DNA of 64,000 bases, taken from contig NZ_CP046072.1 in assembly GCF_017357825.1 (NCBI RefSeq), positions 1,302,001-1,366,000 of the forward strand, read 5' to 3'. Of the stretch, positions 1 through 8,162 are shown piece by piece. Numbering within the stretch: position 1 is the stretch's first letter; every line of letters starts with the position of its first letter. The translations under genes were made by a program, and so were the position numbers. This DNA comes from Sulfurimonas aquatica (GTDB taxonomy: Bacteria; Campylobacterota; Campylobacteria; Campylobacterales; Sulfurimonadaceae). Below the pieces are notes generated by a model, which did not search any database, was not told the origin of the DNA, and saw only the letters and a list, made by a program, of their open reading frames with translations.

Positions 1-461
<461 letters not shown>

Positions 462-475
462 GGCCAATACAGAGC

Positions 476-724
476 ATGCAGACTTTAACACTCGCAAATA
501 TATATGAACTTCAGGGGCTTAAAGAAGAGGCTCTGGAAATATATAAAGAGATTTTAAAAAAAGATCCTCATAATAGTGATGCTAAAATTGCTATTAGAAG
601 ATTGTCTGGAATGCGTAAAAAATTTTTAAAAGTAAATTCTCAGATGAAGGATTTCTTTTTGAAAATGGATACCGATGTAGAGTTTAACGAGTTTGAAAGG
701 TGGTTATTAAAAGCATGGAACTAA
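476..724 (+). CDS. small TPR-type protein
   Basis: An 82-residue protein beginning with a single tetratricopeptide-like helix pair (residues about 3-35, with LANIYELQGLKEEALEIYKEIL and DPHN), followed by a basic helix and an acidic tail. TPR units mediate protein-protein contact and no catalytic motif is seen. It starts 14 bases after leuB and its 3' end overlaps the next gene by 10 bases, so the two are probably translationally coupled. As I recall, Campylobacter jejuni also carries a small gene of this sort just before its CiaD gene; this was not checked. The partner and function are unknown. Confidence 0.7.
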   Translation: MQTLTLANIYELQGLKEEALEIYKEILKKDPHNSDAKIAIRRLSGMRKKFLKVNSQMKDFFLKMDTDVEFNEFERWLLKAWN

Positions 725-1065
725 AAGATGTAATACTCTCAACATTAGCTGAGATGGAAAATGACAGCTCAAGCATAGAAGAAACTCCAACTAAAGTTAA
801 GCATGAACAAAGAACTTCTCAAATTGAGACTGAAGAGGTTATTCATGAAGAAGAGTCTTTAGAATTTAAAAAACATGATGTTGATAGTGAACTTATGTAC
901 CTTAACTCTATACGAGAGAGACTTCTTGTCCTTTTTGAAGGTTTTCAAGCACCAAACAATACAAACATTGAAGCTAAACTGGATATGACACTTAATTTTC
1001 TTGAATATACACTTGCAACTATAGACTTAAGGGTAGACAAGTTAGAAAAAGGGAGTATTTCATGA
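715..1065 (+). CDS. CiaD-like domain protein
   Basis: A 116-residue acidic protein. I take the ATG at 715 (MELKDVILSTLAEME) rather than the upstream GTG/ATG frame at 700 because 715 lies inside the end of the previous gene and begins the conserved-looking segment. The N-terminal MELKD-helix and the adjacent purU resemble, from memory, the CiaD neighbourhood of C. jejuni, where CiaD is a secreted effector. Here it is more likely a housekeeping protein of unknown role. Residues 15-60 are low-complexity Glu/Thr/Lys, and the C-terminal 60 residues look helical. The stop overlaps the purU start (ATGA). Confidence 0.6.
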   Translation: MELKDVILSTLAEMENDSSSIEETPTKVKHEQRTSQIETEEVIHEEESLEFKKHDVDSELMYLNSIRERLLVLFEGFQAPNNTNIEAKLDMTLNFLEYTLATIDLRVDKLEKGSIS

Positions 1066-1898
1066 GTCAATTTAGAGTTTTAATAGACGCTAATGATGAA
1101 AAAGGCCTAGTTCATAAAGTTTCTACTGTTTTTTATAATCTTAATCTCAATATTTTGTCTAATAGTGAGTTTGTAGATAAAGAGAGCAACAAATTCTTTA
1201 TGAGAAGCCTTGTTGATGGTGATGTAGATAAGAGGGCGTTGAGCAGTGCCATTAAAGAAGTCTTGCCTCTTGATACCACTGTAAAAGTTATAGAACCTAA
1301 AAAGAAAAATATAATTATTATGGCAACAAAAGAGTTACACGCCCTTGGTGATATTCTCATTAGACATGAAGCTGGCGAGCTTGAAGCGAATATATTGGCA
1401 GTTATATCAAACTATGATAAACTAGAATCACTTGTAAATAAGTTTGATATTCCCTATGTAACTGTATCTCATGAAGGAGTTGATCGCGAAACTCATGAGC
1501 AAAAAATTATTGATTCTATTAATAGCTATGGCGATTTTGACTATATAGTATTAGCTAAATATATGCGTATTTTAACACCGCAGTTTGTAGAGACTTATGA
1601 AGATAAAATTATTAATATTCATCACTCATTTTTACCTGCATTTATTGGTGCAAACCCTTATAAGCAAGCCTACGAGAGAGGTGTTAAAATAATTGGTGCA
1701 ACTGCACACTTCGTAAATAATAATCTTGATGAAGGGCCAATTATCGCTCAAGAGGTTATTCATGTTGATCATGCATATAGCTGGAAGGACATGCAAAAAT
1801 CTGGAAAAGATGTTGAAAAAGTTGTACTCTCTCGTGCATTAAAGCTAGCACTTGAAGATAGAATTTTTGTATATGAAAATAAAACAGTCATATTTTAA
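1062..1898 (+). CDS. purU: formyltetrahydrofolate deformylase
   Basis: A 278-residue PurU that hydrolyses 10-formyl-THF to THF and formate, balancing one-carbon pools and feeding formate to purine synthesis. Residues 1-75 form an ACT regulatory domain (FRVLIDANDEKGLVHKVS start). Residues 85-278 form a formyltransferase fold with the HHSFLPAFIGANPYKQA loop (catalytic His) and GATAHFVNNNLDEGPIIAQ (catalytic Asp). Length is normal for the family. The ATG overlaps the preceding stop by four bases (ATGA), pointing to coupled translation. Purine formyltransferase PurN is the alternative, but the ACT domain decides for PurU. Confidence 0.95.
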   Translation: MSQFRVLIDANDEKGLVHKVSTVFYNLNLNILSNSEFVDKESNKFFMRSLVDGDVDKRALSSAIKEVLPLDTTVKVIEPKKKNIIIMATKELHALGDILIRHEAGELEANILAVISNYDKLESLVNKFDIPYVTVSHEGVDRETHEQKIIDSINSYGDFDYIVLAKYMRILTPQFVETYEDKIINIHHSFLPAFIGANPYKQAYERGVKIIGATAHFVNNNLDEGPIIAQEVIHVDHAYSWKDMQKSGKDVEKVVLSRALKLALEDRIFVYENKTVIF

Positions 1899-1925
1899 TG
1901 AAATTAATTTTTAAGAGGTTTACAA

Positions 1926-2396
1926 ATGGCGTTTAATTTAGTACTCGTACATCCACAAATACCAAATAATACAGGTGCCATAGGTAGACTATGCGTAAAT
2001 GCGGGAGCGTCACTACATCTTATAAAACCAATTGGTTTTGATATTGATGAAAAAGCTGTACGTCGTGCAGGTTTAGATTATTGGGATAAACTTGATTTAC
2101 ATGTATGGGAAAATATTGATGAGTTTTTTGAAAAAAATGATATTACTGATAACGCCCATTTTGCAACTACAAAAACTGATAGACCATATTTTGAATCTAA
2201 ATTTAAGGATAGTGATTTTATCTTTTTTGGAAGTGAAACAGCAGGAATACCTGAAGATGTACTTAATAAGTATAAATCACAAAATATTACTATACCTATG
2301 ACAGCTAATGGTCGTAGTCTTAACTTGGCTATAAGTACTGGTATAATTCTTTATGATGCTATTAGGCAAACATACTCTTCATTTAACAAAGCATAA
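1926..2396 (+). CDS. trmL: tRNA (cytidine/uridine-34-2'-O)-methyltransferase
   Basis: A 156-residue SPOUT-class methyltransferase that 2'-O-methylates the wobble base of tRNA-Leu isoacceptors. The sequence shows the TrmL N-terminus (LVHPQIPNNTGAIGRLC), the FGSETAGIPE motif 2 and the knot-forming IPMTANGRSLNLAIS motif 3 that binds S-adenosylmethionine. The short, domain-free length separates it from TrmH. It follows purU by 27 bases with AAGAGG ahead of the ATG, so it is probably in the same transcript. Confidence 0.93.
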   Translation: MAFNLVLVHPQIPNNTGAIGRLCVNAGASLHLIKPIGFDIDEKAVRRAGLDYWDKLDLHVWENIDEFFEKNDITDNAHFATTKTDRPYFESKFKDSDFIFFGSETAGIPEDVLNKYKSQNITIPMTANGRSLNLAISTGIILYDAIRQTYSSFNKA

Positions 2397-2407
2397 GAAC
2401 TAAAAAA

Positions 2408-2530
2408 TTGATTGATATTATCGTATTAGCTCTTTTTGTACTCTTTATGCTCTTTATCTTTGGCGGCTATCATAAAGACAAAGCTTTTAAAAGAGAACAA
2501 GACAGAGAAAAAGATAAGTGTAAAAATTAA
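2408..2530 (+). CDS. 40-residue single-pass membrane protein (TTG start)
   Basis: A 41-codon frame starting with TTG 11 bases after the trmL stop. It encodes an N-terminal hydrophobic helix (residues 2-19, IDIIVLALFVLFMLFIF) and then a highly charged tail rich in Lys, Glu, Asp and Arg (residues 24-40). The amphipathic split, positive-inside tail and tight spacing after trmL favour a real small membrane protein. An internal ATG at 2447 would destroy the helix. C. jejuni has a small hydrophobic protein gene in a comparable position, from memory. The function is unknown. Confidence 0.5.
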   Translation: MIDIIVLALFVLFMLFIFGGYHKDKAFKREQDREKDKCKN

Positions 2531-2610
2531 AAAATTTTTTCAGCCCATGTCTCTAGGCGAGATTCAAACTTTTCAAATAAACTTTCAGCATTTTTTATAA
2601 TTAGTGACAT
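2527..2610 (-). CDS. possible 27-residue small protein
   Basis: A short frame read leftward with a good ribosome binding site (AAAGGAATAAAA before ATG at 2610). The encoded 27 residues form an amphipathic helix rich in Phe, Glu and Lys, ending ETWAEKIF. A longer upstream in-frame extension to 2733 has no ribosome binding site and looks spurious. It converges with the small membrane gene (four-base overlap at 2527-2530) and is divergent from the S24 repressor gene. This could be a peptide, part of the repressor's regulatory region, or chance. Confidence 0.3.
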   Translation of the reverse strand: MSLIIKNAESLFEKFESRLETWAEKIF

Positions 2611-2756
2611 TTTTATTCCTTTTATTGCTTTTTGTATGGATATTATATGCAGTTTTATGACTAAATATAATTTATATGTCATAATGTCATTAATATTTTG
2701 ACTTTTACTAAAAATAACTGTACAATTTGGCATATTTTAGAAAAAAGGGAGATAGA

Positions 2757-3416
2757 ATGAATAGTTTTGTAAATATTGTTGAAGAGATAAAAAGCATAAT
2801 CTCTAATGACTATAAACCAAAGAAAGTTTTTGATAAAGATGTGGCTGAAGTATTAGGTATTACTCAAATGAATTTTGCAACAATGAAAAAACGCAACAAG
2901 ATACCCTTTAACGAACTTTTAGATTTTTGTGCAAAAAAAACAATCTCTATCAACTGGTTACTTTATGGACAGTCTCCAGAAAGTTTGATTGAAGCAACAA
3001 ATAAATTTTACATGGTTAAGTATTTTAGTGATGTAAACGCAAGCGCAGGTGGTGGTGGCGACGCTGAATGTGAAGAGATCCAGGAACTTGAAATTCCTGA
3101 ACAATTTGTATTTATGCTTGGTGGAGAGAGAGAACTCTCAAATATTGAAGCTATTAATGTCTCTGGTGATTCTATGGAGCCTACTTTTAGTTATAATGAT
3201 ATTGTATTTATAAACAGAAACAAGAGAGATTTAAATCGTGGTGGAATATTTACAATAAGAACAGAAGCAGGGCTTTTTATCAAGAGAGTACAGACTAGAC
3301 TTGATGGCAATGTTGACGTTATCTCTGATAACTCTGTTTATTCAACTCAAACTCTTTCTCCAAATGAGATAGAAGTGATTGGTAGAGTTGTAAGTAGATT
3401 CGGTGATGTGGACTAA
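2757..3416 (+). CDS. S24-family repressor-protease (CI/LexA-like regulator)
   Basis: A 219-residue regulator. Residues 1-70 form a phage CI-type helix-turn-helix (KDVAEVLGITQMNFATMKKRN...INWLLYG). Residues 95-219 form a peptidase S24 domain with nucleophile Ser in VSGDSMEPTF and general-base Lys in GLFIKRVQ. A small glycine-rich ASAGGGG segment between them is the likely self-cleavage region. The start at 2757 was chosen for its ribosome binding site (AAAAAAGGGAGA); the frame begins 30 bases earlier without one. Such proteins repress targets until RecA-stimulated self-cleavage. Many Campylobacterota lack classical LexA, so this could govern a damage response or a mobile element. The NlpC/P60 gene follows after 12 bases. 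Confidence 0.85.
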   Translation: MNSFVNIVEEIKSIISNDYKPKKVFDKDVAEVLGITQMNFATMKKRNKIPFNELLDFCAKKTISINWLLYGQSPESLIEATNKFYMVKYFSDVNASAGGGGDAECEEIQELEIPEQFVFMLGGERELSNIEAINVSGDSMEPTFSYNDIVFINRNKRDLNRGGIFTIRTEAGLFIKRVQTRLDGNVDVISDNSVYSTQTLSPNEIEVIGRVVSRFGDVD

Positions 3417-3428
3417 TTAGGAGAACTA

Positions 3429-4730
3429 TTGAGAAAACTATTTTTGATTTTTACTACTTTATTTACTCTTGTTGGTTGCTCATTAAAAGATGATGCAAAG
3501 CCAACAATTGCTGATTCTTTAGATATTATTGAAGTATCTCAAAATGTATCTCGATATACAAGTCTAATTGATGATAAAAATATATCAACATTAGAGCAAT
3601 TTGAAAACAACTATTTTAGAGTTTGGAATATCAAAAAGATATCAACATCCCTAGAAGATGCGAGATGGGCATATACTATATATACTCCTTTGAATAGTTA
3701 TGGAGAAAATCTTCAAACAATAAAGCAAGATTTTTTTGATATTATAGAAGATAACTCAAACTTTAGTGAGTATGCAACATATAATAAAAGAGCTGTGAGT
3801 TTAAAAGAACTAAACATAAGAACATTTCCAACAAATCGGCCACTTTTTTTAGATCCTGATATAGCAGGGGAGGGCTTTCCTTTTGACTACCTACAAAATA
3901 GTACTATCTCTGCAAATAAACCACTCTTTATTTCTCACTATTCTAAAGATAAAGAGTGGGCTTTTGTAGAGTGTAGTTTTACATTTGGATGGGTTGAAAC
4001 ACGAGATATAGCTCTTTTATCAAAAAAATATACAGATAGGTGGCAAAAAGCAAAACAAGTGTTTATAACAAAAGATGGGTATGCCATTAGGGATAAAAGA
4101 GACAATTTTCTTTTTAACTCTAAAATTGGCATGATGCTTCCTTTGATTAGTGAAGATGAAAATAGTTACAGTGTACTAGCTATATCCAACTATAAAGGGA
4201 GTGAAGCACTCTATAGAGAAGTAAATCTACCTAAATCAGTGGCACATGAAGATATCTTAGATTTTAATTCTCAAAATATCAATAATATAATTAGCCAACT
4301 ATTAAAATCTAACTATGGATGGGGTGGGATGTATTCACAAAGAGATTGCTCTTCGACTATAAGAGATTTTTTTGCTCCCTTTGGTATTTGGTTACCTAGA
4401 AACTCTTCAAAGCAGGCTGAATTTGGAGAGATAATCTCTTTAGATGCAATGAATAATGAAGAAAAAATAAATATTATTAAAAAGCATGCCAAGCCATTTA
4501 GGACGCTACTTTATAAACAAGGGCATATAGTGCTTTATGTAGGTGAAGTCGATGGTGAAATTATTGTATTTCATAATACATGGGGCATAAAAACAAAAGA
4601 AAAACTTGAAGAGGGACGATTTATAATTGGTAGAACACTCTTTAGTACGCTCTTTTTAGGTAAAAAACATGCTAAACATGATCCTGACGCACTTATAATA
4701 GAGAAGCTAAAAAGTCTTTCTAAGCTTTAA
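3429..4730 (+). CDS. NlpC/P60-family cell-wall lipoprotein with SH3 domain
   Basis: A 433-residue lipoprotein: signal peptide with lipobox (FTTLFTLVGC, Cys17), an SH3b-type middle region (about 140-260) and a C-terminal NlpC/P60 peptidase domain. Catalytic residues are Cys about 307 (RDCSST) and His in KQGHIVLYVG, with a polar third residue near VFHNTWG. These enzymes cut D-Glu-meso-DAP stem-peptide bonds in peptidoglycan, so it probably acts in periplasmic wall turnover. The start is TTG with AGGAGAAC ahead, 12 bases after the S24 gene, so the two may share a transcript. The 3' end overlaps the convergent gene at 4720 by 11 bases. Confidence 0.88.
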   Translation: MRKLFLIFTTLFTLVGCSLKDDAKPTIADSLDIIEVSQNVSRYTSLIDDKNISTLEQFENNYFRVWNIKKISTSLEDARWAYTIYTPLNSYGENLQTIKQDFFDIIEDNSNFSEYATYNKRAVSLKELNIRTFPTNRPLFLDPDIAGEGFPFDYLQNSTISANKPLFISHYSKDKEWAFVECSFTFGWVETRDIALLSKKYTDRWQKAKQVFITKDGYAIRDKRDNFLFNSKIGMMLPLISEDENSYSVLAISNYKGSEALYREVNLPKSVAHEDILDFNSQNINNIISQLLKSNYGWGGMYSQRDCSSTIRDFFAPFGIWLPRNSSKQAEFGEIISLDAMNNEEKINIIKKHAKPFRTLLYKQGHIVLYVGEVDGEIIVFHNTWGIKTKEKLEEGRFIIGRTLFSTLFLGKKHAKHDPDALIIEKLKSLSKL

Positions 4731-4968
4731 TATCTAAAAGAGTTCCCATCATCTGATCTTGTGTTTTAATCGCTGAAACATTAACTTCCGAACTGTTTTG
4801 TGAAACTATTTGATTTGTTATATTTTTACTCAAATTCATTGAGTTACCTGAAGCTTGTGCACTATCTTGCTTGGAAATACTACTATTCATATTAGCAGTG
4901 CTGTTAAGATTTGTATTTAAAAAAGATTGATTAGCCTGTAGGGAAGCTATATTGTTAGATATATTCAT
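4720..4968 (-). CDS. small Ser/Asn-rich protein, possible motility-associated
   Basis: An 82-residue soluble protein with a good ribosome binding site (AAGGAGAAACTTC-ATG). The sequence is rich in Asn, Ser and Gln, with no signal peptide or membrane segment. Its N-terminus (MNISNNIASLQANQSFL) and the helix near the end (VSAIKTQDQMMGTLLDIKA) recall flagellar-type or YjfB-like small proteins. A similar small protein is encoded at 47065. It lies downstream of the dapD terminator on the same strand, so it probably has its own promoter. The assignment is a guess from composition. Confidence 0.6.
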   Translation of the reverse strand: MNISNNIASLQANQSFLNTNLNSTANMNSSISKQDSAQASGNSMNLSKNITNQIVSQNSSEVNVSAIKTQDQMMGTLLDIKA

Positions 4969-5011
4969 GAAGTTTCTCCTTCTTATTACTTTATTATATT
5001 CTTCAAAGAAT

Positions 5012-5052
5012 AAAAAAGAGATTAGAACTTAGAAATAACTCTAAGTTCTAAT
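5012..5052 (-). terminator. rho-independent terminator of dapD
   Basis: A perfect 13-bp inverted repeat (ATTAGAACTTAGA / TCTAAGTTCTAAT, 5021-5033 and 5040-5052) with a six-base loop. On the minus strand it is followed by CTCTTTTTTATTC. It lies 11 bases after the dapD stop and just upstream of the gene starting at 4968, so it separates the two transcripts. Confidence 0.85.
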
Positions 5053-5062
5053 GAGAAGTAGT

Positions 5063-6262
5063 TTAGTGTAAGTCCGCGTTTAGCTTTATTTCCCTAGTTG
5101 AACGAGAAGCAGTAATCTCTCCAGTCATTGAGTTTTGTCTAAAGTGTATCCCACTAAAGTTTGCCAACTGTCCAGCTTTGAATATTTCACCCTGCATTTT
5201 TGCATTTGTGTTAACTTCCATAATTTTTTTAAGTTCTTCTGGATATATACCAACTTTAGTACCCTCTAAGATAGCAAGGCCAGCATCAATAATACATGCA
5301 TCACCTAGTGGTATACCACATGTTGAGTTAGCTCCAAGTAGAGTGTTTTTACCTATAGAGATAGGATTTCCATCTGTGCCACTAAGAACACCAAGAATAG
5401 AAGCTCCCCCACCAACATCACTACCTGCACCAACTATAGCAGATGACGAGATACGTCCCTCAACCATAACTGGACCAGTTGTTCCTGCATTAAAGTTGAT
5501 ATAAGAAGCGCCAGGCATTACAGTTGTCCCAGCAGCTAGTTGTGCACCAAAACGAACTTTTGACGTATCTAATATTCTTGTATTGTCAGCTGGGATTATA
5601 TGCTGTAAAAATCTTGGAAATTTATCAACAAAATCAATATGAGGATATTCGCCAGATAGTTTTAATTCGATTTCAAACTCTCTAAGATAGTCTAATTCTA
5701 TTGGCTGACCATTTGACCAAGCAACATTTGGAAGAGATCCAAATGCACCATTCAAATTAAGCTCTCTTAAGTGAACTTTAGCAGTTGAAAGAGCGTAAAG
5801 TTTAAGATAAGTTGCCTCAACGCTTTCACATGCTCCATCCTCAAATAGAAAAGTTACTTTAAACTCTCCATCAAAAGAACCATTATTGATAATTTGTGAG
5901 TATAAAGAGGATACAACTTGAATATTTTTGTGTGCGTCGCCATGAGCTTCATCTGAGTAAGGAGTAAAGGCGTTAAGACAGTTTCTTAAAAATTCTAGAT
6001 TTATATCGCATACAACTTCATTTTTAGAAAAATCAACATTAATACCTTGTTCTGCAAGTGCTTTAATAAAAATAGCGGCACTACCAAAGTTCTCATCCCA
6101 GTTAATTATTGGATATGTTGCTTGGAGTGATTTATCTACATTTAATTGACCTAAGTCTACTCTACATATACCAAAGGCAAGAGGGTCTTTGTAATTAGGT
6201 GTTGAAGTTTTTATTTCGTCTATAAGTGCTTTAAAAGCATCAGTTGTTTCGATTATATTCAT
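5063..6262 (-). CDS. dapD: tetrahydrodipicolinate N-succinyltransferase (long form)
   Basis: A 399-residue DapD that transfers succinyl from succinyl-CoA to tetrahydrodipicolinate in the succinylase route to lysine and meso-DAP. The N-terminal ~190 residues are the extra domain typical of the long Campylobacterota-type enzyme. From about 220 on there is a left-handed beta-helix of hexapeptide repeats (GAQLAAGTTVMPGASYINFNAG, then VGAGSDVGGGASILGVLSG and ISIGKNTLLGANSTCGIPLG). It is monocistronic, with a strong terminator just after it. No key residue looks lost. Confidence 0.95.
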   Translation of the reverse strand: MNIIETTDAFKALIDEIKTSTPNYKDPLAFGICRVDLGQLNVDKSLQATYPIINWDENFGSAAIFIKALAEQGINVDFSKNEVVCDINLEFLRNCLNAFTPYSDEAHGDAHKNIQVVSSLYSQIINNGSFDGEFKVTFLFEDGACESVEATYLKLYALSTAKVHLRELNLNGAFGSLPNVAWSNGQPIELDYLREFEIELKLSGEYPHIDFVDKFPRFLQHIIPADNTRILDTSKVRFGAQLAAGTTVMPGASYINFNAGTTGPVMVEGRISSSAIVGAGSDVGGGASILGVLSGTDGNPISIGKNTLLGANSTCGIPLGDACIIDAGLAILEGTKVGIYPEELKKIMEVNTNAKMQGEIFKAGQLANFSGIHFRQNSMTGEITASRSTREIKLNADLH

Positions 6263-6376
6263 TGAATTCTCGCTTAATTTAATTTTATTAATGGAATTAT
6301 ACTGAAAAACAACTAATGAAAATTGATATATGCTATTAGTTCTAACTTTTAATAAGGTTATTAAAAAACTATAAAG

Positions 6377-6568
6377 TTAGTCGAAAAATTTACCTTGGTT
6401 TGAGTTGTCTAAAGGCTTGCGCTTTTCTTTTGCGAGCCACTCTTGAAGAAGAGACTCAATTACCTTACTTAGACTCATTTTATATCTATCTCTTGAGTAT
6501 TTCATTGAGTCGTCCCATGTTTGTCTGTCTATAAGAAGGCTTCTTGTTACTTCATCTTTTGGCTTCAA
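6377..6568 (-). CDS. small ribbon-helix-helix-like protein
   Basis: A 63-residue protein whose N-terminal half (VTRSLLIDRQTWDDSMKYSRDRYKMSLSKVIESLLQEWL) has the strand-helix-helix layout of CopG/Arc-type DNA-binding proteins, followed by a basic tail. It begins 13 bases after the stop of the DUF6166-HTH gene, so the two form a pair. Ribbon-helix-helix proteins bind operators as dimers and are common in toxin-antitoxin and plasmid-copy systems, but no toxin is evident here. The fold is inferred from sequence pattern only. Confidence 0.65.
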   Translation of the reverse strand: MKPKDEVTRSLLIDRQTWDDSMKYSRDRYKMSLSKVIESLLQEWLAKEKRKPLDNSNQGKFFD

Positions 6569-6581
6569 TTAAAATAACCTC

Positions 6582-7178
6582 TCATGATGCTTCAAGAAGA
6601 TTTTTAAAACTTCTGTAACTATCAACAATTTTTTGATTTCTTACATTGAGTATATAAAATTCTATTGCTTTTTTACCAAGTCTAGGAATTTCATTTTTTA
6701 CAGCCCAACTACTAACAGTTCCCTCTGGAACTTCAAGAATTTCAGCAAGGTTTTTTTGAGTAATATTTAATTCTTTACATACATCTTTTACAACATTACT
6801 TTTTTGTTTCTTTGGTTTCTTAACAGCTTTTTTTAGAGGCTCTAGTTTTTGCATTACTTGTTTTTCACAATTAGTATCAATCCATTTTAGTACCTCAGAG
6901 GCAGATAAAATCCAATCTCTGCTATTGAGATTTTTAACAATGTCTGCAGTGAACTTTTCTGCATATTTCTCTGCCAACTCTGGGTTTGAAACTTGAAAAA
7001 GAATCGAAAATGCAAGCTGAACTGAAGCTTTTCCACCATTTCCCCAGTCAAAGCCATGTTGCGACTTTGCAAATAGTTCGTACCTTGTCGGAAGTTCTAA
7101 TTCACCATAGGTAACATATTTACTACCTAGGAGTGCTCGGTGTCCTTTAAAAACATGATTATTCATTGAAATTGCCAT
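6582..7178 (-). CDS. DUF6166 domain fused to a helix-turn-helix
   Basis: A 198-residue protein. Residues about 8-95 match my recollection of DUF6166: FKGHRALLG, then HGFDWGNGGKASVQLAFSIL, then AEKFTADIV and LNSRDWILSASEVLKWI. After a lysine-rich linker (residues 110-128), residues 130-175 form an Xre-type helix-turn-helix (KELNITQKNLAEILEVPEGTVSSWAVKNEIPRLGKKAI). DUF6166 is uncharacterised and often found on mobile elements. Fusion to a DNA-binding domain suggests a regulator. It is followed at 13 bases by the ribbon-helix-helix-like gene and preceded by a 42-residue membrane gene. Confidence 0.75.
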   Translation of the reverse strand: MAISMNNHVFKGHRALLGSKYVTYGELELPTRYELFAKSQHGFDWGNGGKASVQLAFSILFQVSNPELAEKYAEKFTADIVKNLNSRDWILSASEVLKWIDTNCEKQVMQKLEPLKKAVKKPKKQKSNVVKDVCKELNITQKNLAEILEVPEGTVSSWAVKNEIPRLGKKAIEFYILNVRNQKIVDSYRSFKNLLEAS

Positions 7179-7191
7179 TTTTAATACTCTC

Positions 7192-7320
7192 TTATATTTT
7201 AAAAGTGTAATGATGCTTTTCGTGTATATCTAACTCACTCTTTGAATGATTAAGGTTTACTCTAAAAACAACATATATAAAACTAAAAAGCAATAAAAGT
7301 ACCAATAACCAAACTAACAT
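7192..7320 (-). CDS. 42-residue single-pass membrane protein
   Basis: A short gene of 43 codons with a clear ribosome binding site (AAGGAAAAAACTC-ATG). It encodes a hydrophobic helix at residues 2-19 (LVWLLVLLLLFSFIYVVF) followed by a polar, His-rich tail (residues 23-42). It sits 49 bases after the stop of the CinA-like gene and 13 bases before the DUF6166 gene, all on one strand. The composition and binding site argue for a real membrane microprotein. Its function is unknown; respiratory-complex accessory subunits look similar, but no such complex is nearby. Confidence 0.6.
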   Translation of the reverse strand: MLVWLLVLLLLFSFIYVVFRVNLNHSKSELDIHEKHHYTFKI

Positions 7321-7369
7321 GAGTTTTTTCCTTGATTTATGATATTTTATAGATCGACAGATGTAAATA

Positions 7370-8101
7370 TTAAATTAATTTATAGACAATCTTTTGATTT
7401 TCTAATAGTTCTATAAAAGTGTTAAAATATGCTTTTACTTCGCTCTCATTCTCTCCTTCTAAGGATAACTCTACATTAGGCTTAGAGTCTATAAAAATTG
7501 GCAATGAAGATAGACTAAGACTGCTTGGAACTTTTTGCATAAGTGGTATTAGCGTATTTTCACTTGTCTTTGCTAGAAGCGTATGTCGAAACTTTTTGAC
7601 AGAGTCGGAAAAATACTTTTTAATTACATCTATGATCATGGGGTGAGCCATGGATGGAAATCCTGGAACAAAAAAATAACGACTACTTAAAGAGAAGCCT
7701 GACATATTGTTTATTGGATTAAACAGAAGATCAGCACTTGGTGGTAAGTCAGCCATATGTACTCTATAAGGATATGCTTCATCTTTAAATCTATCAAGTA
7801 TGTCTTGAAGAAACTTTTCATGTGTTATTACATTGTTCCCTGTAAATACTTTTGAAGCTATTTCTCGGGTTAAATCGTCTGGTGTTGAACCAATACCTCC
7901 AAATGAGAACATAATGCCATCTTTATCATCTTTAACCATATTAAATATATTTGTTATAAGCTCTTCATTATCCTCTATAACAAATGATGCATACAATGTG
8001 TGGCCAAATTTTGTGAGTTCTTTTTTTAAGAACTCAAAATGTTTATCTTCTCGCCTACCGTTTAAAATCTCTGTTCCTATTATTACTGCATAAAAATTCA
8101 T
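7370..8101 (-). CDS. CinA-like molybdopterin-binding domain protein
   Basis: A 243-residue protein whose first ~170 residues are a MoCF_biosynth/CinA N-terminal domain (AVIIGTEILNGRREDKH start, FSFGGIGSTPDDLTREIAS loop, and VPGFPSMAHPMI). In CinA-type proteins this domain is linked to nucleotide pyrophosphatase activity, and the same fold binds molybdopterin in Mog and MoeA. The C-terminal amidase domain of full CinA is absent, and an unrelated ~70-residue tail replaces it. It is divergent from the acidic protein gene at 8163, so a promoter pair should lie in 8102-8162. Confidence 0.85.
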   Translation of the reverse strand: MNFYAVIIGTEILNGRREDKHFEFLKKELTKFGHTLYASFVIEDNEELITNIFNMVKDDKDGIMFSFGGIGSTPDDLTREIASKVFTGNNVITHEKFLQDILDRFKDEAYPYRVHMADLPPSADLLFNPINNMSGFSLSSRYFFVPGFPSMAHPMIIDVIKKYFSDSVKKFRHTLLAKTSENTLIPLMQKVPSSLSLSSLPIFIDSKPNVELSLEGENESEVKAYFNTFIELLENQKIVYKLI

Positions 8102-8162
8102 ATAACCACTTTTTTTAAATATTATAGTATCATTTCAAAAATAAAACCATAAAGGTATAATA

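Noticed and set aside
2611-2733. Upstream extension of the leftward small frame to 2733
   Set aside because: No ribosome binding site and no protein-like pattern; only the last 27 codons have a good binding site.
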